DNA of 64,000 nucleotides from Rhodocyclales bacterium (GCA_028292505.1 JAQGMF010000003.1:173808-237807); one strand, 5' to 3'. Numbered from the stretch's first letter, positions 47,194 through 58,008 are shown. The notes: generated from the letters alone by a model not told the origin. Made by a program: numbers and translations.

Positions 47194-48006
47194 ATGAAGC
47201 GTTTGATCATCGTGGCGATATGCGCGAGTACCTTCGCTGCTGCCCAAGCCGACCCCGTCTTCGATTTGCAGCCGAACCCGCACTGGCGGGCAGAGTTGCG
47301 CGCCAAGTCGGAGGAGCTTCTCGCCCAGCGTGAAGCCGAGGCGCGTAAAGCCAATGCGTTCGGTTGCGAACGCTTTTGCGACATGCTCAACGAAAGCTTT
47401 GCCCGCGTCTTGCGCGTTGCGACTTACCAAGTGCCTGGCGGCGCTGATTACGATTGGCGGCTGGTCGTGACGCGTATGCCCGGCGACGATGCGTGGTCCT
47501 TGGCGGACGGGCACGTCTTCATTTCCGAGGACTTCATCCAGCGCAATCATCTGAATGCGGATGAGGTCGCTTTCGTTCTCGCCCACGAGATATCTCATGT
47601 TGTGCTGGCACATGAGGCGGACATGGTGGACATCGTGCGCTGTCTGGTGCCTTTCGGCGTAGCCGCTTCAGTGAACGATGTTTATGCCACGCTCGATTTT
47701 GACATGGGCCTGCTGCTGAGCGTTGCGCCGATGATGGCGGACATGGAGCTGGAAGCGGATCGGACGGGCCTCATGTTTGCCGCGCTGGCTGGCGTGGATC
47801 CTGATCGCGCTATTGGTTTTCTGAGAGAGCTCGTCGCAGCGGCACCGCGCGATTCGGTCGTGGCTACGCATCCTGAAGATGGACAGCGTCTCGCCGAGGC
47901 CGAAAAGTTCCTGCCCATCGCGCGCCGATTGTATGCGCACTACGTAACGCTTACCCCCGACCTGCCGAAATGGCCGGATCGCGCGCAGGACGATTTGCAG
48001 AAATAG
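47194..48006 (+). CDS. exported M48-family metallopeptidase
   Basis: 270 residues from the ATG at 47194, which follows GGAGG. The signal peptide is RLIIVAICASTFAAAQA. The zinc motif HEISH is at 131-135, with a downstream MELEADRTG segment that supplies the third ligand (Glu near 187). Two cysteines (58, 62) may form a disulfide. It resembles BepA/LoiP-like periplasmic quality-control proteases but is shorter and has no TPR repeats. Substrate unknown. Confidence 0.88.
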   Translation: MKRLIIVAICASTFAAAQADPVFDLQPNPHWRAELRAKSEELLAQREAEARKANAFGCERFCDMLNESFARVLRVATYQVPGGADYDWRLVVTRMPGDDAWSLADGHVFISEDFIQRNHLNADEVAFVLAHEISHVVLAHEADMVDIVRCLVPFGVAASVNDVYATLDFDMGLLLSVAPMMADMELEADRTGLMFAALAGVDPDRAIGFLRELVAAAPRDSVVATHPEDGQRLAEAEKFLPIARRLYAHYVTLTPDLPKWPDRAQDDLQK

Positions 48007-48126
48007 ACCTCACTCATATTGGTCTTGAATCTCATGCTATATCTCATGCGTTAGGCATATTCGTTTGGTGCAACCAATACAAGTCTGGCTCCTGTCACAA
48101 TGGGCATCTGATAACGGAGTCAGCGT

Positions 48127-49620
48127 ATGAACAGGATTACACATTTCATTGCCGGTCGGCGTGAAGCGGGCACGAGCGGCCGCAGCGCGCCGGTATTCAA
48201 CCCCGCCACCGGCGAGCAGATCGCCGAGGTGGTGCTTGCCGGTGCCGCCGATGTCGAGTGCGTCGTAGCGGCGGCCAAGGCTGCGCAGCCCGCCTGGGGT
48301 GAGGCCTCGCCGCTGCGCCGGGCGCGCGTCATGTTCAAGTTCAAGGAATTGCTGGAGCAGCATCAGAGCGAGTTGGCCGCGATCATCAGCCGCGAGCATG
48401 GCAAGGTGCAGGCTGATGCCTTTGGCGAAGTGACGCGCGGACTGGAAGTGGTGGAGTTCGCCTGCGGCATTCCGCATCTACTCAAGGGCGAGTTTTCCGC
48501 ACAGGTCGGTGGCGGTGTGGACAGCTACAGCCTGCGTCAGCCTCTGGGTGTCGTTGCCGGCATCACGCCTTTCAATTTTCCCGCGATGGTGCCGCTGTGG
48601 ATGCTGCCGGTAGCGCTGGCCTGCGGCAACGCCTTCATCCTCAAGCCTTCCGAACGCGACCCGTCGGCGAGTCTCATGCTGGCCGATCTGCTCAAACAGG
48701 CAGGACTACCCGATGGCGTCTTCAATGTCTTGCAGGGCGACCAGGAGGCGGCGAATGCACTGCTCGCGCATGACAATGTCAATGCCATAAGCTTTGTCGG
48801 CTCCACGCCCGTTGCGCGACACATTTATGCCAATGGCACATTTTATGGAAAACGTGTGCAGGCGCTGGGCGGGGCCAAAAACCATCTCGTCGTTATGCCC
48901 GACGCCGATCTCGATCAGGCCGTGGATGCCTTGATGGGCGCGGCTTACGGCTCGGCTGGCGAGCGTTGCATGGCCATTTCGGTTGCGGTTGCCGTGGGTG
49001 AGGTCGCTGATGCATTGGTCGAGCGGCTCGCAGCAAGGGCTGCTGCACTGCGCGTCGGCCCGGGCACCGACGCGCAAGCCGAGATGGGGCCGCTGGTCAC
49101 ACGTGCGCATCTGGACAAGGTGCGTGGCTTCGTCGACGCCGGTATCGCCGAAGGTGCGCAACTCGTCGTCGATGGCCGTGCGCTCCAAGTGCCGGGGCAT
49201 GAGGCCGGGTTCTTTCTAGGGGCCTGCCTGTTCGATCACGTAAAACCTGGTACGAGTTTGTGGCGTGAGGAGATTTTCGGCCCCGTGCTCGCCGTCGTGC
49301 GCGTGCCCGATTTCGAGGCTGCCGTGAAGCTCATCGACGCCCACCCGTATGGCAATGGCGTAGCGTTGTTCACGCGCGATGGCGATTGCGCGCGCGAGTT
49401 CGTGCAGCGGGTGCAGATCGGTATGGTCGGTGTGAACGTTCCCATCCCGGTGCCGATGGCCTTCCACAGCTTCGGCGGCTGGAAGCAATCCATGTTCGGC
49501 GACCACGCCATGCACGGCATGGAAGGCGTGCGTTTCTACACACGACTCAAGACGGTGACGAGTCGCTGGCCGACCGGCATTCGCGCCGGGGCCGAATTCG
49601 TGATGCCCACGCTGAAGTAG
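48127..49620 (+). CDS. mmsA: CoA-acylating (methyl)malonate-semialdehyde dehydrogenase
   Basis: 497 residues, full length. The aldehyde-dehydrogenase catalytic Cys281 is in [40 protein letters not shown] and [17 protein letters not shown] are typical of the MmsA group, which forms acetyl- or propionyl-CoA from malonate or methylmalonate semialdehyde. The usual valine-pathway partner mmsB is not adjacent. It is 1.6 kb upstream of the uracil-catabolism genes, whose route is thought to give a C3 product, so a link is possible. Confidence 0.93.
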   Translation: MNRITHFIAGRREAGTSGRSAPVFNPATGEQIAEVVLAGAADVECVVAAAKAAQPAWGEASPLRRARVMFKFKELLEQHQSELAAIISREHGKVQADAFGEVTRGLEVVEFACGIPHLLKGEFSAQVGGGVDSYSLRQPLGVVAGITPFNFPAMVPLWMLPVALACGNAFILKPSERDPSASLMLADLLKQAGLPDGVFNVLQGDQEAANALLAHDNVNAISFVGSTPVARHIYANGTFYGKRVQALGGAKNHLVVMPDADLDQAVDALMGAAYGSAGERCMAISVAVAVGEVADALVERLAARAAALRVGPGTDAQAEMGPLVTRAHLDKVRGFVDAGIAEGAQLVVDGRALQVPGHEAGFFLGACLFDHVKPGTSLWREEIFGPVLAVVRVPDFEAAVKLIDAHPYGNGVALFTRDGDCAREFVQRVQIGMVGVNVPIPVPMAFHSFGGWKQSMFGDHAMHGMEGVRFYTRLKTVTSRWPTGIRAGAEFVMPTLK

Positions 49621-49675
49621 CCAGATTCGAGGGAACTGCTTAGGCCTGCGTACGCGGCCGCAAGATGCGCAGCGA

Positions 49676-50119
49676 TCAGTCGATCGATGCCCCTTCGCGT
49701 GGCTTTGCCGACATGGGCAATCCGAATATGCGATCGAAATACCAGTTGAACGCCAGACCATAGGCCACGAAGAACAGCACCAGGCCGAACTCCAGGCTCA
49801 GCGCCATCCCCGCACCGATGTCCAGCCACCACGCAACCAGTGGCAGCAGCAAGACCACCAGTCCGGCTTCGAAACCGATCGCGTGTGTGATGCGCCGGGC
49901 GAGGCTGCGTCCGCGCTGCGTCTGGCGCTTTTCCCATTGTTCGAAAAGAACGTTGTAGGCCATGTTCCACAGCATGGCGACCACCGAGGTTGCGATAGCC
50001 AGCGAGCCCGAGCGACCCACGCCGTGCCGCGTCGTTGCCATGAAGGCAAGGGTCACGCTGATCACGGCGAAGAACTCGAAGAGGATGGCGTGAATGACTT
50101 TGCGCTGCGTGCCTTGCAT
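49676..50119 (-). CDS. PACE-family multidrug efflux protein (AceI-like)
   Basis: 147 residues from the ATG at 50119. Four membrane helices are predicted in two similar halves, each a bacterial transmembrane pair: KVIHAILFEFFAVISVTLAFMA with WNMAYNVLFEQWEKR, and RITHAIGFEAGLVVLLLPLVAW with FNWYFDRIFGLP. The acidic residue in the first helix (ILFEF) corresponds to the coupling Glu of AceI. The family exports biocides such as chlorhexidine and short diamines using the proton gradient. Confidence 0.88.
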   Translation of the reverse strand: MQGTQRKVIHAILFEFFAVISVTLAFMATTRHGVGRSGSLAIATSVVAMLWNMAYNVLFEQWEKRQTQRGRSLARRITHAIGFEAGLVVLLLPLVAWWLDIGAGMALSLEFGLVLFFVAYGLAFNWYFDRIFGLPMSAKPREGASID

Positions 50120-50293
50120 GATGGGTGAGTTGGGTGCGCAATATGAGGAGCGGTGCGGGAATGCTCCCACATTCTGCGTAGCCTATCCTGTTTGATAGCA
50201 TGCACAGTACGTCGAATGTTCGAGCTTGCGAGCCAGACCGGGCGGTCTCGCAGCGCACATGAACCCATCGCCCGGATTCTCCAGGAGAAAAGC

Positions 50294-50548
50294 ATGCGTA
50301 CTCCAAGTATCCGTATCTCGCTCATCCTTGCCGCGGCGGCGATTGTCGGGGCGGCACTCTTGTCGCCGCTGGCGAAATCGCAGATGCAGGCCTCGCCCAG
50401 CTACATACCCATCGGTGTCTCGTCGGCCGGCAATATCAGCACGGTATGGTTCCACGAGCCCTATTCGCGTCAGGCGCTGGCATGTCAGACCGTCGTCACG
50501 GCGGCGGGGCTGTCGAGCATTCAGTGCGTATCGACCAAGCTGCCATAA
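50294..50548 (+). CDS. small exported protein of unknown function
   Basis: 84 residues from the ATG at 50294, with AGGAGA upstream. An N-terminal helix (ISLILAAAAIVGAALLSPLA) is either a signal peptide or an anchor. The mature part includes AGNISTVWFHEPYSRQALACQ and two cysteines (about 71 and 80). I do not recognise a family. The next gene starts 28 bases later, so the two may be co-transcribed. Confidence 0.65.
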   Translation: MRTPSIRISLILAAAAIVGAALLSPLAKSQMQASPSYIPIGVSSAGNISTVWFHEPYSRQALACQTVVTAAGLSSIQCVSTKLP

Positions 50549-50575
50549 ATGCAAATTGCATAGAAAGAGGACATC

Positions 50576-50998
50576 ATGAAGCCACGTATTACGCTCATCA
50601 CACTCGGCGTCGATGATCTTGAAAGAGCCACGCGTTTCTATCGTGACGGATTGGGCTTGAAGACAGAGGGCATCGTCGGCAAGGAATTCGAGTATGGCGC
50701 TGTCGCTTTCTTCGATCTGGAAGGCGGGCTCAAGCTCGCCCTGTGGCCGCGCGCCAGTCTCGCTCGCGATACCGGCTTGTTGGTGAGCCCGGCGGCGCCG
50801 ACCGACCTTGCGATAGGGCACAACGTTTCGTCGAAAGCCGAAGTCGACGCGGTCATGCTGCAGGCAAAAAATGCCAATGCCATCATTGTGAAAGAAGCCG
50901 GCGACACATTCTGGGGCGGCTATGCTGGCTACTTCCAGGACCCGGATGGACACCTGTGGGAAGTCGCCTGGAATCCGCAGTTCGCGCTTGTGGACTAG
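50576..50998 (+). CDS. VOC-superfamily (glyoxalase-like) protein
   Basis: 140 residues, one full VOC fold: ITLITLGVDDLERATRFYRDGLGLK at the start, VAFFDLEGGLKLALWPR, then AGYFQDPDGHLWEVAWNP at the end, where the His and Glu metal ligands sit. It may be a lyase, dioxygenase or resistance protein. No substrate can be given. AGAGGA lies just upstream. Confidence 0.85.
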   Translation: MKPRITLITLGVDDLERATRFYRDGLGLKTEGIVGKEFEYGAVAFFDLEGGLKLALWPRASLARDTGLLVSPAAPTDLAIGHNVSSKAEVDAVMLQAKNANAIIVKEAGDTFWGGYAGYFQDPDGHLWEVAWNPQFALVD

Positions 50999-51152
50999 CG
51001 TCTGCCGCCGCATGAGCGGCGCACCAATCCGGTTCCTCTTCGCAACGCCCTTCGTCTCAAAGCGCATGCCGCTGGTGCATTACTTCACTGCGCACGCAGA
51101 AAATAACGTCTTTTTCCATGGCACGGATCTGGCTTTGAGCCTAATGTAAAAG

Positions 51153-51168
51153 CTGACCATTTGGTCAG
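51153..51168. promoter_or_regulatory. RutR-type operator upstream of the uracil catabolism genes
   Basis: CTGACCATTTGGTCAG is a perfect 16-base dyad. Its core TGACCA-N2-TGGTCA equals the known RutR recognition form TTGACCA-N2-TGGTCAA apart from the outermost bases. It ends 19 bases before the ATG at 51188 and directly follows a TAATGT (51142-51147) that could be a -10 box, so a bound repressor would block initiation. The regulator gene of the RutR type is the last gene of the cluster. Confidence 0.75.
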
Positions 51169-51187
51169 GTTTTTCCGGAGGCAGGCA

Positions 51188-52425
<1,238 letters not shown>

Positions 52426-52429
<4 letters not shown>

Positions 52430-53685
52430 GTGCGGCAGACACATCGACGAAGGCTGGTTGGCACACGCCGGTGCCACCCGACCATCCCGCCGCAGCCTTG
52501 CTCTCGGCAGATGCTGTCCGCATACATTGCGCCGCGGTGATGGCGTGGGTGGAGCAGGGCAGGTCTGCGCATTTAACATGGCATCCGCATAAATTGGATA
52601 CGGTGGCGAGCTACGTCGTCGACACCATCCGTCTGCGTTATCCCGACCTGGATGTTCCCTATCACAGCCGCAATCGTCATTTCGAGGCAGGGGGCGTCGA
52701 CCGCTGGCGCAAGCTCGCGCGCCGTTACGAACTCGACGCAGATCCGCATGAGCGGGCACGTGTGGCGATCGATTTGGTGATCCCCAGCGTATTGCTCGAC
52801 GCAGGCGCTGGTGCGGACTGGAAGTTCTTCGACCGCCCGACCGAGCACACCCACGTGCGCTCCGAAGGGCTGGGTGTGGCCAGTTTGCGCCTGTTCGAAA
52901 CTGGCGCCTTGTCGGCCTTTGCAAGTCACCCTCTGCGCTGCGATGCACTTGCCTTGCAGACCATGACCGCGCAGCGGCTGGCCACTGCATTCCAGATGAC
53001 GGCCGACAATCCACTGGTCGGTCTCGATGGGCGCTGTGCCCTGCTGCGCGCTTTGGGTGAAGTCGTGGCCGCCACGCCCGCCGTGTTTGGAGAATGTGGC
53101 CGGCTCGGCAATCTGTACGACTATCTGCGTGCTCACGCTCATGACAATAGAATAAGTGCCGCGTTCATCCTCGATACCTTGCTACGCGCCCTTGGTCCAG
53201 TGTGGCCGGGTCGCGCGACGCTGCAGGGTGTGTCGCTCGGCGACTGCTGGCGGCATCCTGCGCCGGCGGATGGTTGGGTGCCCTTCCACAAGCTCACGCA
53301 ATGGCTCACCTATTCACTGCTCGAGCCACTGGAGCAAAGCGGTTTGCAGATCGAAGGACTGGACGCGCTGACGGGCCTGCCTGAATACCGCAACGGTGGC
53401 CTGCTGCTCGACCTCGGCCTGCTCGTGCCACGCGATGCGGACTTCTCGGTGAAGACCTGGAAGGTCGACGACGAGGCCATCGTGGAATGGCGCGCGGTCA
53501 CCGTGATCGCGTTGGATCGCATTGCCGAAGCTGTGCGCGCACAACTCGGCTTGTCGGCTGCGGAGTTTCCGTTGGCGCGAGTGCTGGAAGGTGGCACCTG
53601 GGCTGCGGGCCGGCGTATTGCGGCCGAACGTCGGCCGGGCGGTGGGCCGCCTTTGACGCTGGTTAGCGATGGGACGGTTTTCTAG
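52426..53685 (+). CDS. DUF1688 (URC4) protein of uracil catabolism
   Basis: 419 residues from a GTG at 52426 that overlaps the Urc1 stop. The DUF1688 signatures are clear: YHSRNRHFEAGGVDRW, ARVAIDLVIPSVLLDAGAGADWKF, LGDCWRH, WVPFHKLTQWLTYSLLEPLE and GLPEYRNGGLLLDLG. The enzymatic reaction is not settled in what I know of the family; genetics in yeast places it in the URC pathway with Urc1 and the uracil phosphoribosyltransferase. Coupled translation with urc1 supports the role. Confidence 0.9.
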
Positions 53686-53687
53686 GG

Positions 53688-53774
53688 CGTCATTCCCGCG
53701 AAAGCGGGAATCCACTTGATGGCACAAGCTTGTTTATCACATAGAAGTGGATTCCCGCTTTCGCGGGAATGACG
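53688..53774. repeat. 30-base perfect inverted repeat made of dRS3-like units
   Basis: The arms 53688-53717 and 53745-53774 are perfect reverse complements around a 27-base spacer. Each arm contains ATTCCC-GCGAAAGC-GGGAAT or its complement, itself a palindrome of the form ATTCCC-N8-GGGAAT known as dRS3 in Neisseria. It fills the gap between the DUF1688 gene and upp. Confidence 0.9.
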
Positions 53775-53811
53775 GAGAAATATTGAAATTCTAGTTTACT
53801 GAGGAGCGACC

Positions 53812-54456
53812 ATGCTTGCTACTGATTTTCAGAATGTCACCGTCATTAATCACCCACTGCTGCAGCACAAGCTCTCCTACATCCGCAGCGTGGAAACGAC
53901 CACCGACAATTTCCGCAGACTGGTGCGCGAAGTCGCGCAGATGATCGCCTATGAAATCACCCGCGACCTGCCGACGGAGAAGATTTCGATCACGACGCCG
54001 ATCACCACCTTCGATTCACCTGTCATCAGCGGCAAGAAGCTGTGCCTCGTATCCATCCTGCGCGCCGGCAACGGCATGCTCGACGGCATGATCGATCTGC
54101 TGCCGGGTGCGCGTGTCGGTCACATCGGGCTCTATCGCGATCCCGAGACCTTGGAGGCCATCGAGTACTACTTCAAGTTGCCCGACGACATCCAGGACCG
54201 CCACGTCATCGTGCTCGATCCGATGCTCGCCACCGGTCATTCCGCCATCGCGGCACTGGACCGCCTCAAGGAATACGGGGTGAATAGCCTCAAGCTGGCC
54301 TGTCTGATTGCTGCGCCAGAGGGTGTGCGCGCGTTGCAGGTGGCGCATCCCGATGTGCCGATCTGGGCCGGCGCGGTGGACTCGCATCTCAACGAGCATG
54401 GCTACATCGTGCCTGGTCTGGGCGATGCCGGCGATCGCATTTTTGGTACGAAGTGA
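53812..54456 (+). CDS. upp: uracil phosphoribosyltransferase
   Basis: 214 residues, with GAGGAG upstream of the ATG. Family features: [54 protein letters not shown], the PRPP loop [18 protein letters not shown] and the C-terminal [18 protein letters not shown]. It makes UMP from uracil and PRPP. In this cluster it takes the position of URC6, the first step of the URC route, besides serving pyrimidine salvage. Its stop overlaps the regulator start. Confidence 0.96.
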   Translation: MLATDFQNVTVINHPLLQHKLSYIRSVETTTDNFRRLVREVAQMIAYEITRDLPTEKISITTPITTFDSPVISGKKLCLVSILRAGNGMLDGMIDLLPGARVGHIGLYRDPETLEAIEYYFKLPDDIQDRHVIVLDPMLATGHSAIAALDRLKEYGVNSLKLACLIAAPEGVRALQVAHPDVPIWAGAVDSHLNEHGYIVPGLGDAGDRIFGTK

Positions 54457-55112
54457 TGTCGGCAAGGCCGCGCGTTGTCGCAAGCTCAGTTGCGCCGAGT
54501 GTAAAGCCCGGACGCATCCGTCAGGCGCAGGAAAGCATCATCCTGCAGGCAGCGGAAAAAGTCTTCGCGCGCGCCGGTTTTGCAGGTACCAGCATGAACG
54601 AACTGGCGCTCGCCGCCGGGTTGCCGAAATCCACTTTGCATTATTATTTCGGCACCAAGGAAGTGTTGCATCGCGCCGTACTCGCCAATATTCTCGAATT
54701 GTGGCTTGAAGGTATGGAAGCGATCCAGCCCGAAGCCGAACCGCGCGAAGCCTTGGCGCGCTACATTCGTCACAAGATGCGCTTGACGACCGAACGGCCG
54801 GACGCTTCGCGCGTCTTCGCCAACGAGCTGTTGCAAGGCGCGCCGCAGATCGGCGACATCTTGCGCGGTGAATTGCGCCGCCTGGTACGCCGTAAGGCAC
54901 GCATCATCGAAGCCTGGATCCGCGACGGGCGCATGACAGCCGTCGACCCACTGCATCTTTTCTTCAGCCTGTGGGCGATGACACAGACATATGCGGATTT
55001 CGAGACGCAGGTCGGCGCCGTACTTGGCACACCCGTGGGAGCGCGCGCCATGAATCGGGCTGCCGCGCATGTGGAGAGTTTCGTGCTGCGTGCGTGCGGC
55101 TTGGCGTCGTGA
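54456..55112 (+). CDS. TetR-family regulator, RutR-like
   Basis: 218 residues from ATG 54456, which overlaps the upp stop (TGATG); a GTG one codon earlier is possible. The N-terminal helix-turn-helix reads QAAEKVFARAGFAGTSMNELALAAGLPKSTLHYYFGTKEVL. The C-terminal part (LFFSLWAMTQTYADFETQVGAVLG) matches the ligand domain of RutR/YcdC, which senses uracil and thymine. A matching operator lies before the first cluster gene, so it probably represses the whole set until uracil binds. Confidence 0.88.
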   Translation: MSARPRVVASSVAPSVKPGRIRQAQESIILQAAEKVFARAGFAGTSMNELALAAGLPKSTLHYYFGTKEVLHRAVLANILELWLEGMEAIQPEAEPREALARYIRHKMRLTTERPDASRVFANELLQGAPQIGDILRGELRRLVRRKARIIEAWIRDGRMTAVDPLHLFFSLWAMTQTYADFETQVGAVLGTPVGARAMNRAAAHVESFVLRACGLAS

Positions 55113-55156
55113 CGAAGCAGCGCTAGATCATAGCTAGCGGCACGAGAGCCGCGAGC

Positions 55157-55804
55157 TCACAATTTCTGGAAACCGAATGTTGGTGGATTCATCCCGCAGG
55201 TGGGGTTGGTGCCGTCCACCGCGCCCGTTGCATTGACGACAAACTTCGATCTGGCAGTGCCAGATATGACAAGTGGGGATGTCAGATTGATGCCGTCTGT
55301 GCTACTCGTGCTGGTTGGCTGGAGAAAGGTGTTGCCGCCGGTGCCGGCTGTGACATTGGTGGTGAGATAGAGGTACACGATATCTGCGCTGGGCGCGGGG
55401 TCCGTACCTGTGCAAGCGGTTGCTGCGCCGCCCGCATCGGGTGCGCGCGTGGTACCGCTATTGTCTGTCCTACAAACGTCATTGACATATTCCGTGCCTG
55501 CCACGCATGAGCCCGAGGACGTACTCGGCTTGAATTTTATGTTGTCGGACATCTTGATGATGATGCAGTTGTACGTCGCATCTGCTGGATTACCACTCCC
55601 CAGTGTTGGCGTTGCCAGAAAGTCGACCTCGGTCGGCACTACATTGGAAAAGATGGTGATGGGACTCGAACACAGTGGGCTCGTAGACATCATCACGGCA
55701 TAGACCTTGAGCTTCAAGGAACTTGCGTCCAACGCCATGGCATTCGAAAACAGGAGAGCGGCAACGATGCCTGAAACGATGGCGATTGCTTTTGACGATT
55801 TCAT
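55157..55804 (-). CDS. exported protein of unknown function
   Basis: 215 residues from the ATG at 55804. The signal peptide is IAIVSGIVAALLFSNAMA. The mature part has paired cysteines (SPLCSSP, YNCIIIK, GSCVAGTEY, DVCRTDN, ATACTGT, PTCGMNP) and is rich in Thr/Ser/Gly, resembling pilin-like or surface proteins, but there is no class III leader or LPxTG signal. It lies 31 bases downstream of a small lipoprotein gene, probably in one operon. I do not recognise a family. Confidence 0.68.
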   Translation of the reverse strand: MKSSKAIAIVSGIVAALLFSNAMALDASSLKLKVYAVMMSTSPLCSSPITIFSNVVPTEVDFLATPTLGSGNPADATYNCIIIKMSDNIKFKPSTSSGSCVAGTEYVNDVCRTDNSGTTRAPDAGGAATACTGTDPAPSADIVYLYLTTNVTAGTGGNTFLQPTSTSSTDGINLTSPLVISGTARSKFVVNATGAVDGTNPTCGMNPPTFGFQKL

Positions 55805-55835
55805 ATTCTTACTCCCAATCAGACAGATGCACTGC

Positions 55836-55964
55836 TTAACCGCCCGAACCAACGATCGTCAACTTGTCGCTGCTGCTGTCGGCATCGCTACTGCCCCCAC
55901 CGCATGCAACGATTGCGAGTCCCGCCACGAGTGCGCACAGGGCAAGCTTCAAAAAGCGGACCAT
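55836..55964 (-). CDS. 42-residue lipoprotein
   Basis: A short gene starting at the ATG 55964, with GGAGGAAAT directly before it, the strongest ribosome site in the neighbourhood. The product is MVRFLKLALCALVAGL then AIVAC, a lipobox with Cys21, followed by GGGSSDADSSSDKLTIVGSGG. After lipidation the mature peptide would be only 22 residues long, a Gly/Ser/Asp tail. It is upstream of the exported 215-residue protein and reads in the same direction. The function is unknown. Confidence 0.68.
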   Translation of the reverse strand: MVRFLKLALCALVAGLAIVACGGGSSDADSSSDKLTIVGSGG

Positions 55965-56087
55965 ATTTCCTCCAGAAAGCATTGGCTACTCTGGCTTATC
56001 GGCCCTGAGCGTCTCTACTTGAAGTACTTTTGCGGGCAGCCTCCACTAGGCGCCAGCACTCGGCTTGACTTTGTCATGACTTGGTAG

Positions 56088-56188
56088 CTAGTGGGGCGCT
56101 TGCGAAATTCCGATACCACGTGATTACGTCGTCATTCCCGCCTTCGCGGGAATGACGGAGCTCTAGCAATTCGCAAGCACCACGCTAG
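56088..56188. repeat. nested palindromic element with dRS3-like core
   Basis: The core CGTCATTCCCGC (56130-56141) and GCGGGAATGACG (56146-56157) is perfect, with a CTTC loop, and contains ATTCCC-N8-GGGAAT. Outside it, imperfect arms CTAGTGGGGCGCTTGCGAA and TTCGCAAGCACCACGCTAG (about 56088-56106 and 56170-56188) also pair. It lies in the 323-base gap upstream of the small lipoprotein gene, where nothing else is recognisable. Confidence 0.75.
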
Positions 56189-56287
56189 GCGTGATTGATC
56201 TATATGACATTCACCTGTTATTCAGGCGACGAATTCTTCTAAGAAAAAAAATCGCCTCACCTCCAGGCGTTTGCCGACACCTTCAAT

Positions 56288-56950
56288 TTACAGGGTGTTG
56301 ATGTCCCGCGTTTCGAGGATGCGTTTTGGCGCCCCGTTCTTGGCGACCCACAGCATTGCGCGCCCGATGTGTGCCGTGGTGGTAACGCTGTGCGGGAAGG
56401 TCGATAGCAGCAAAGGCCAGAACGGCCGGGTCAGCGAATAGATCGTGCGGTAGAGGCGCGTTCGCGAAGTGATGCCGTGCATCGGCACGATGAACCCCGG
56501 CCTGAACATGAATGCCGCCTTGAAGGGTAAGCGTAACAGTGCGTTCTCGGTCTGTCCCTTGATGCGTGCCCACATGCGACGGTCGTCCTCCGAGCTGTCG
56601 GTGCCAGCGCCGGATACATATACGAATGTCATTCCCAGTGGATTGAGTCGCGCCAATGTGCGCGCCGCAGCCAGTGTGATATCGAATGTAATATGCCGAT
56701 AATCCTTCTCCCTCTTGCCGGCAGAGGACACGCCTAGGCAGAAGAAGCAAGCATCGAAACCGCTCAGCTCGGATTCGATCGAACTCAGGTGCGTGAGATT
56801 GAATATGACGGTGTCTTGCAGTTTGGCGTGTGTCTGTCCGCTAGGACTGCGCCCGACACACAGCACGTGCTCTACTTGTGGATTGAGCAGGCATTCGCGC
56901 AGAACGCCGCGCCCCACCATGCCGGTGGCCCCAAAAATAATGACTCTCAT
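56288..56950 (-). CDS. NAD(P)-binding epimerase-like protein (atypical SDR)
   Basis: 220 residues from the ATG at 56950. It begins MRVIIFGATGMVGRGVLREC, a GATGxxG Rossmann motif, with HVLCVGRSPSG, CFFCLGVSSAGK and FVYVSGAGTD after it. The usual YxxxK pair is absent, as in the HTATIP2/YbjT-like atypical group. It could be a redox sensor or act on quinones; the substrate is unknown. It is divergent from the exporter gene. Confidence 0.82.
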   Translation of the reverse strand: MRVIIFGATGMVGRGVLRECLLNPQVEHVLCVGRSPSGQTHAKLQDTVIFNLTHLSSIESELSGFDACFFCLGVSSAGKREKDYRHITFDITLAAARTLARLNPLGMTFVYVSGAGTDSSEDDRRMWARIKGQTENALLRLPFKAAFMFRPGFIVPMHGITSRTRLYRTIYSLTRPFWPLLLSTFPHSVTTTAHIGRAMLWVAKNGAPKRILETRDINTL

Positions 56951-57071
56951 GTTTTTCCCTACTTGGTATTTTTTTGCGATCTTACTCCTTGCCGACTGCT
57001 GGAAGCGTGATTGAATCAACAGTCCGATCATCGGCGCGATAGACTTACGGAAGTCTGTTCGAGAGCACGCC

Positions 57072-57713
57072 ATGTTCTACGGCATTACCGATATCGCGAC
57101 CTATATTCTCGGCTGTATTTTCATCGTCCTGCTGCCCGGCCCGAATTCGTTATTTGTGATGACTTTGGCATCTCGGGAAGGCATTGCGCGGGGTTACGCT
57201 GGCGTTTTTGGCATTTTTGTCGGCGATACCATTCTCATGTTGCTGTCGGCCAGCGGCGTGGCATCCTTGCTTCACACCGCGCCTGTGGTCTTCATGCTGA
57301 TGAAGTATGCGGGCGCGGCTTACCTGGGCTGGATCGGCATCGGCTTGTTACGTGCTGCCTGGGTCCGTTGGCGCAGCATGGTGAATGAAGTCCCATCGCC
57401 CGGCATCGACACCAGCCAGCCATTTCGCAAGGCCTTGCTGATCAGTCTGATGAATCCGAAGGCGATTCTTTTCTTCGTTTCCTTCTTCATCCAGTTCGTC
57501 GATCCGCACTACGCGCGCCCGGCTGTGTCGTTTCTCATTCTTGGCGTGATCGTGCAGATATTCAGTGCGATCTACCTTTCCACTCTGATTTTCGGTGGGG
57601 TTCGTCTTGCGCGGCAGTTCCAGACCCATCCGCGCTTTTCTGCGCTGGCAACGGGTGCTGTCGGGAGTGTGTTCATTGCCTTCGCCGTAAAGTTGGCGAG
57701 CGCCAGCCTTTGA
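57072..57713 (+). CDS. leuE: LysE-family amino acid exporter (LeuE-like)
   Basis: 213 residues with about six membrane helices. The family start is clear: FIVLLPGPNSLFVMTLASREGIARGYAGVFGIFVGDTILMLLS, with LISLMNPKAILFFVSFFIQFV in the middle. The closest named relative is the leucine exporter LeuE, but substrates of this family vary, so the symbol is tentative. Confidence 0.82.
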   Translation: MFYGITDIATYILGCIFIVLLPGPNSLFVMTLASREGIARGYAGVFGIFVGDTILMLLSASGVASLLHTAPVVFMLMKYAGAAYLGWIGIGLLRAAWVRWRSMVNEVPSPGIDTSQPFRKALLISLMNPKAILFFVSFFIQFVDPHYARPAVSFLILGVIVQIFSAIYLSTLIFGGVRLARQFQTHPRFSALATGAVGSVFIAFAVKLASASL

Positions 57714-57855
57714 TAGCACGCATGTTGAGTAGCGGTAGGGCGGAGGGAATCCCGCCGGACGATGACGTTAGCATACGGCGCAGTTCTCACTGCGCCCTAC
57801 GCCGGAGCCCGATCCCGTCCGATCAAAGTCTCGCCTAGCCACGACGACTGCTTCA

Positions 57856-58008
57856 CTAGCGCGCGTCGGCCGACTGCATCTGCAGCCGCGCACGCAAATC
57901 CGGCGGCGAGAAAAATACATAGGCATTTCCCTGTTTGCCTTTGAGCAGCAAGCCCAGCGATTCCAGATCCAGTTCGGGCGCTCGCTCATGCGGAAGCCGA
58001 TGAGTCAT
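57856..58008 (-). CDS. possible 50-residue protein overlapping the end of the membrane protein gene
   Basis: A short frame beginning MTHRLPHERAPELDLESLGLL, then LKGKQGNAYVFFSPPDLRARL to the stop at 57856. Its start lies 23 bases inside the preceding gene, as in coupled operons. The composition is protein-like, without a signal or cysteine. I do not recognise it. It may instead be chance coding. The rest of 57714-57855 shows nothing. Confidence 0.35.
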   Translation of the reverse strand: MTHRLPHERAPELDLESLGLLLKGKQGNAYVFFSPPDLRARLQMQSADAR

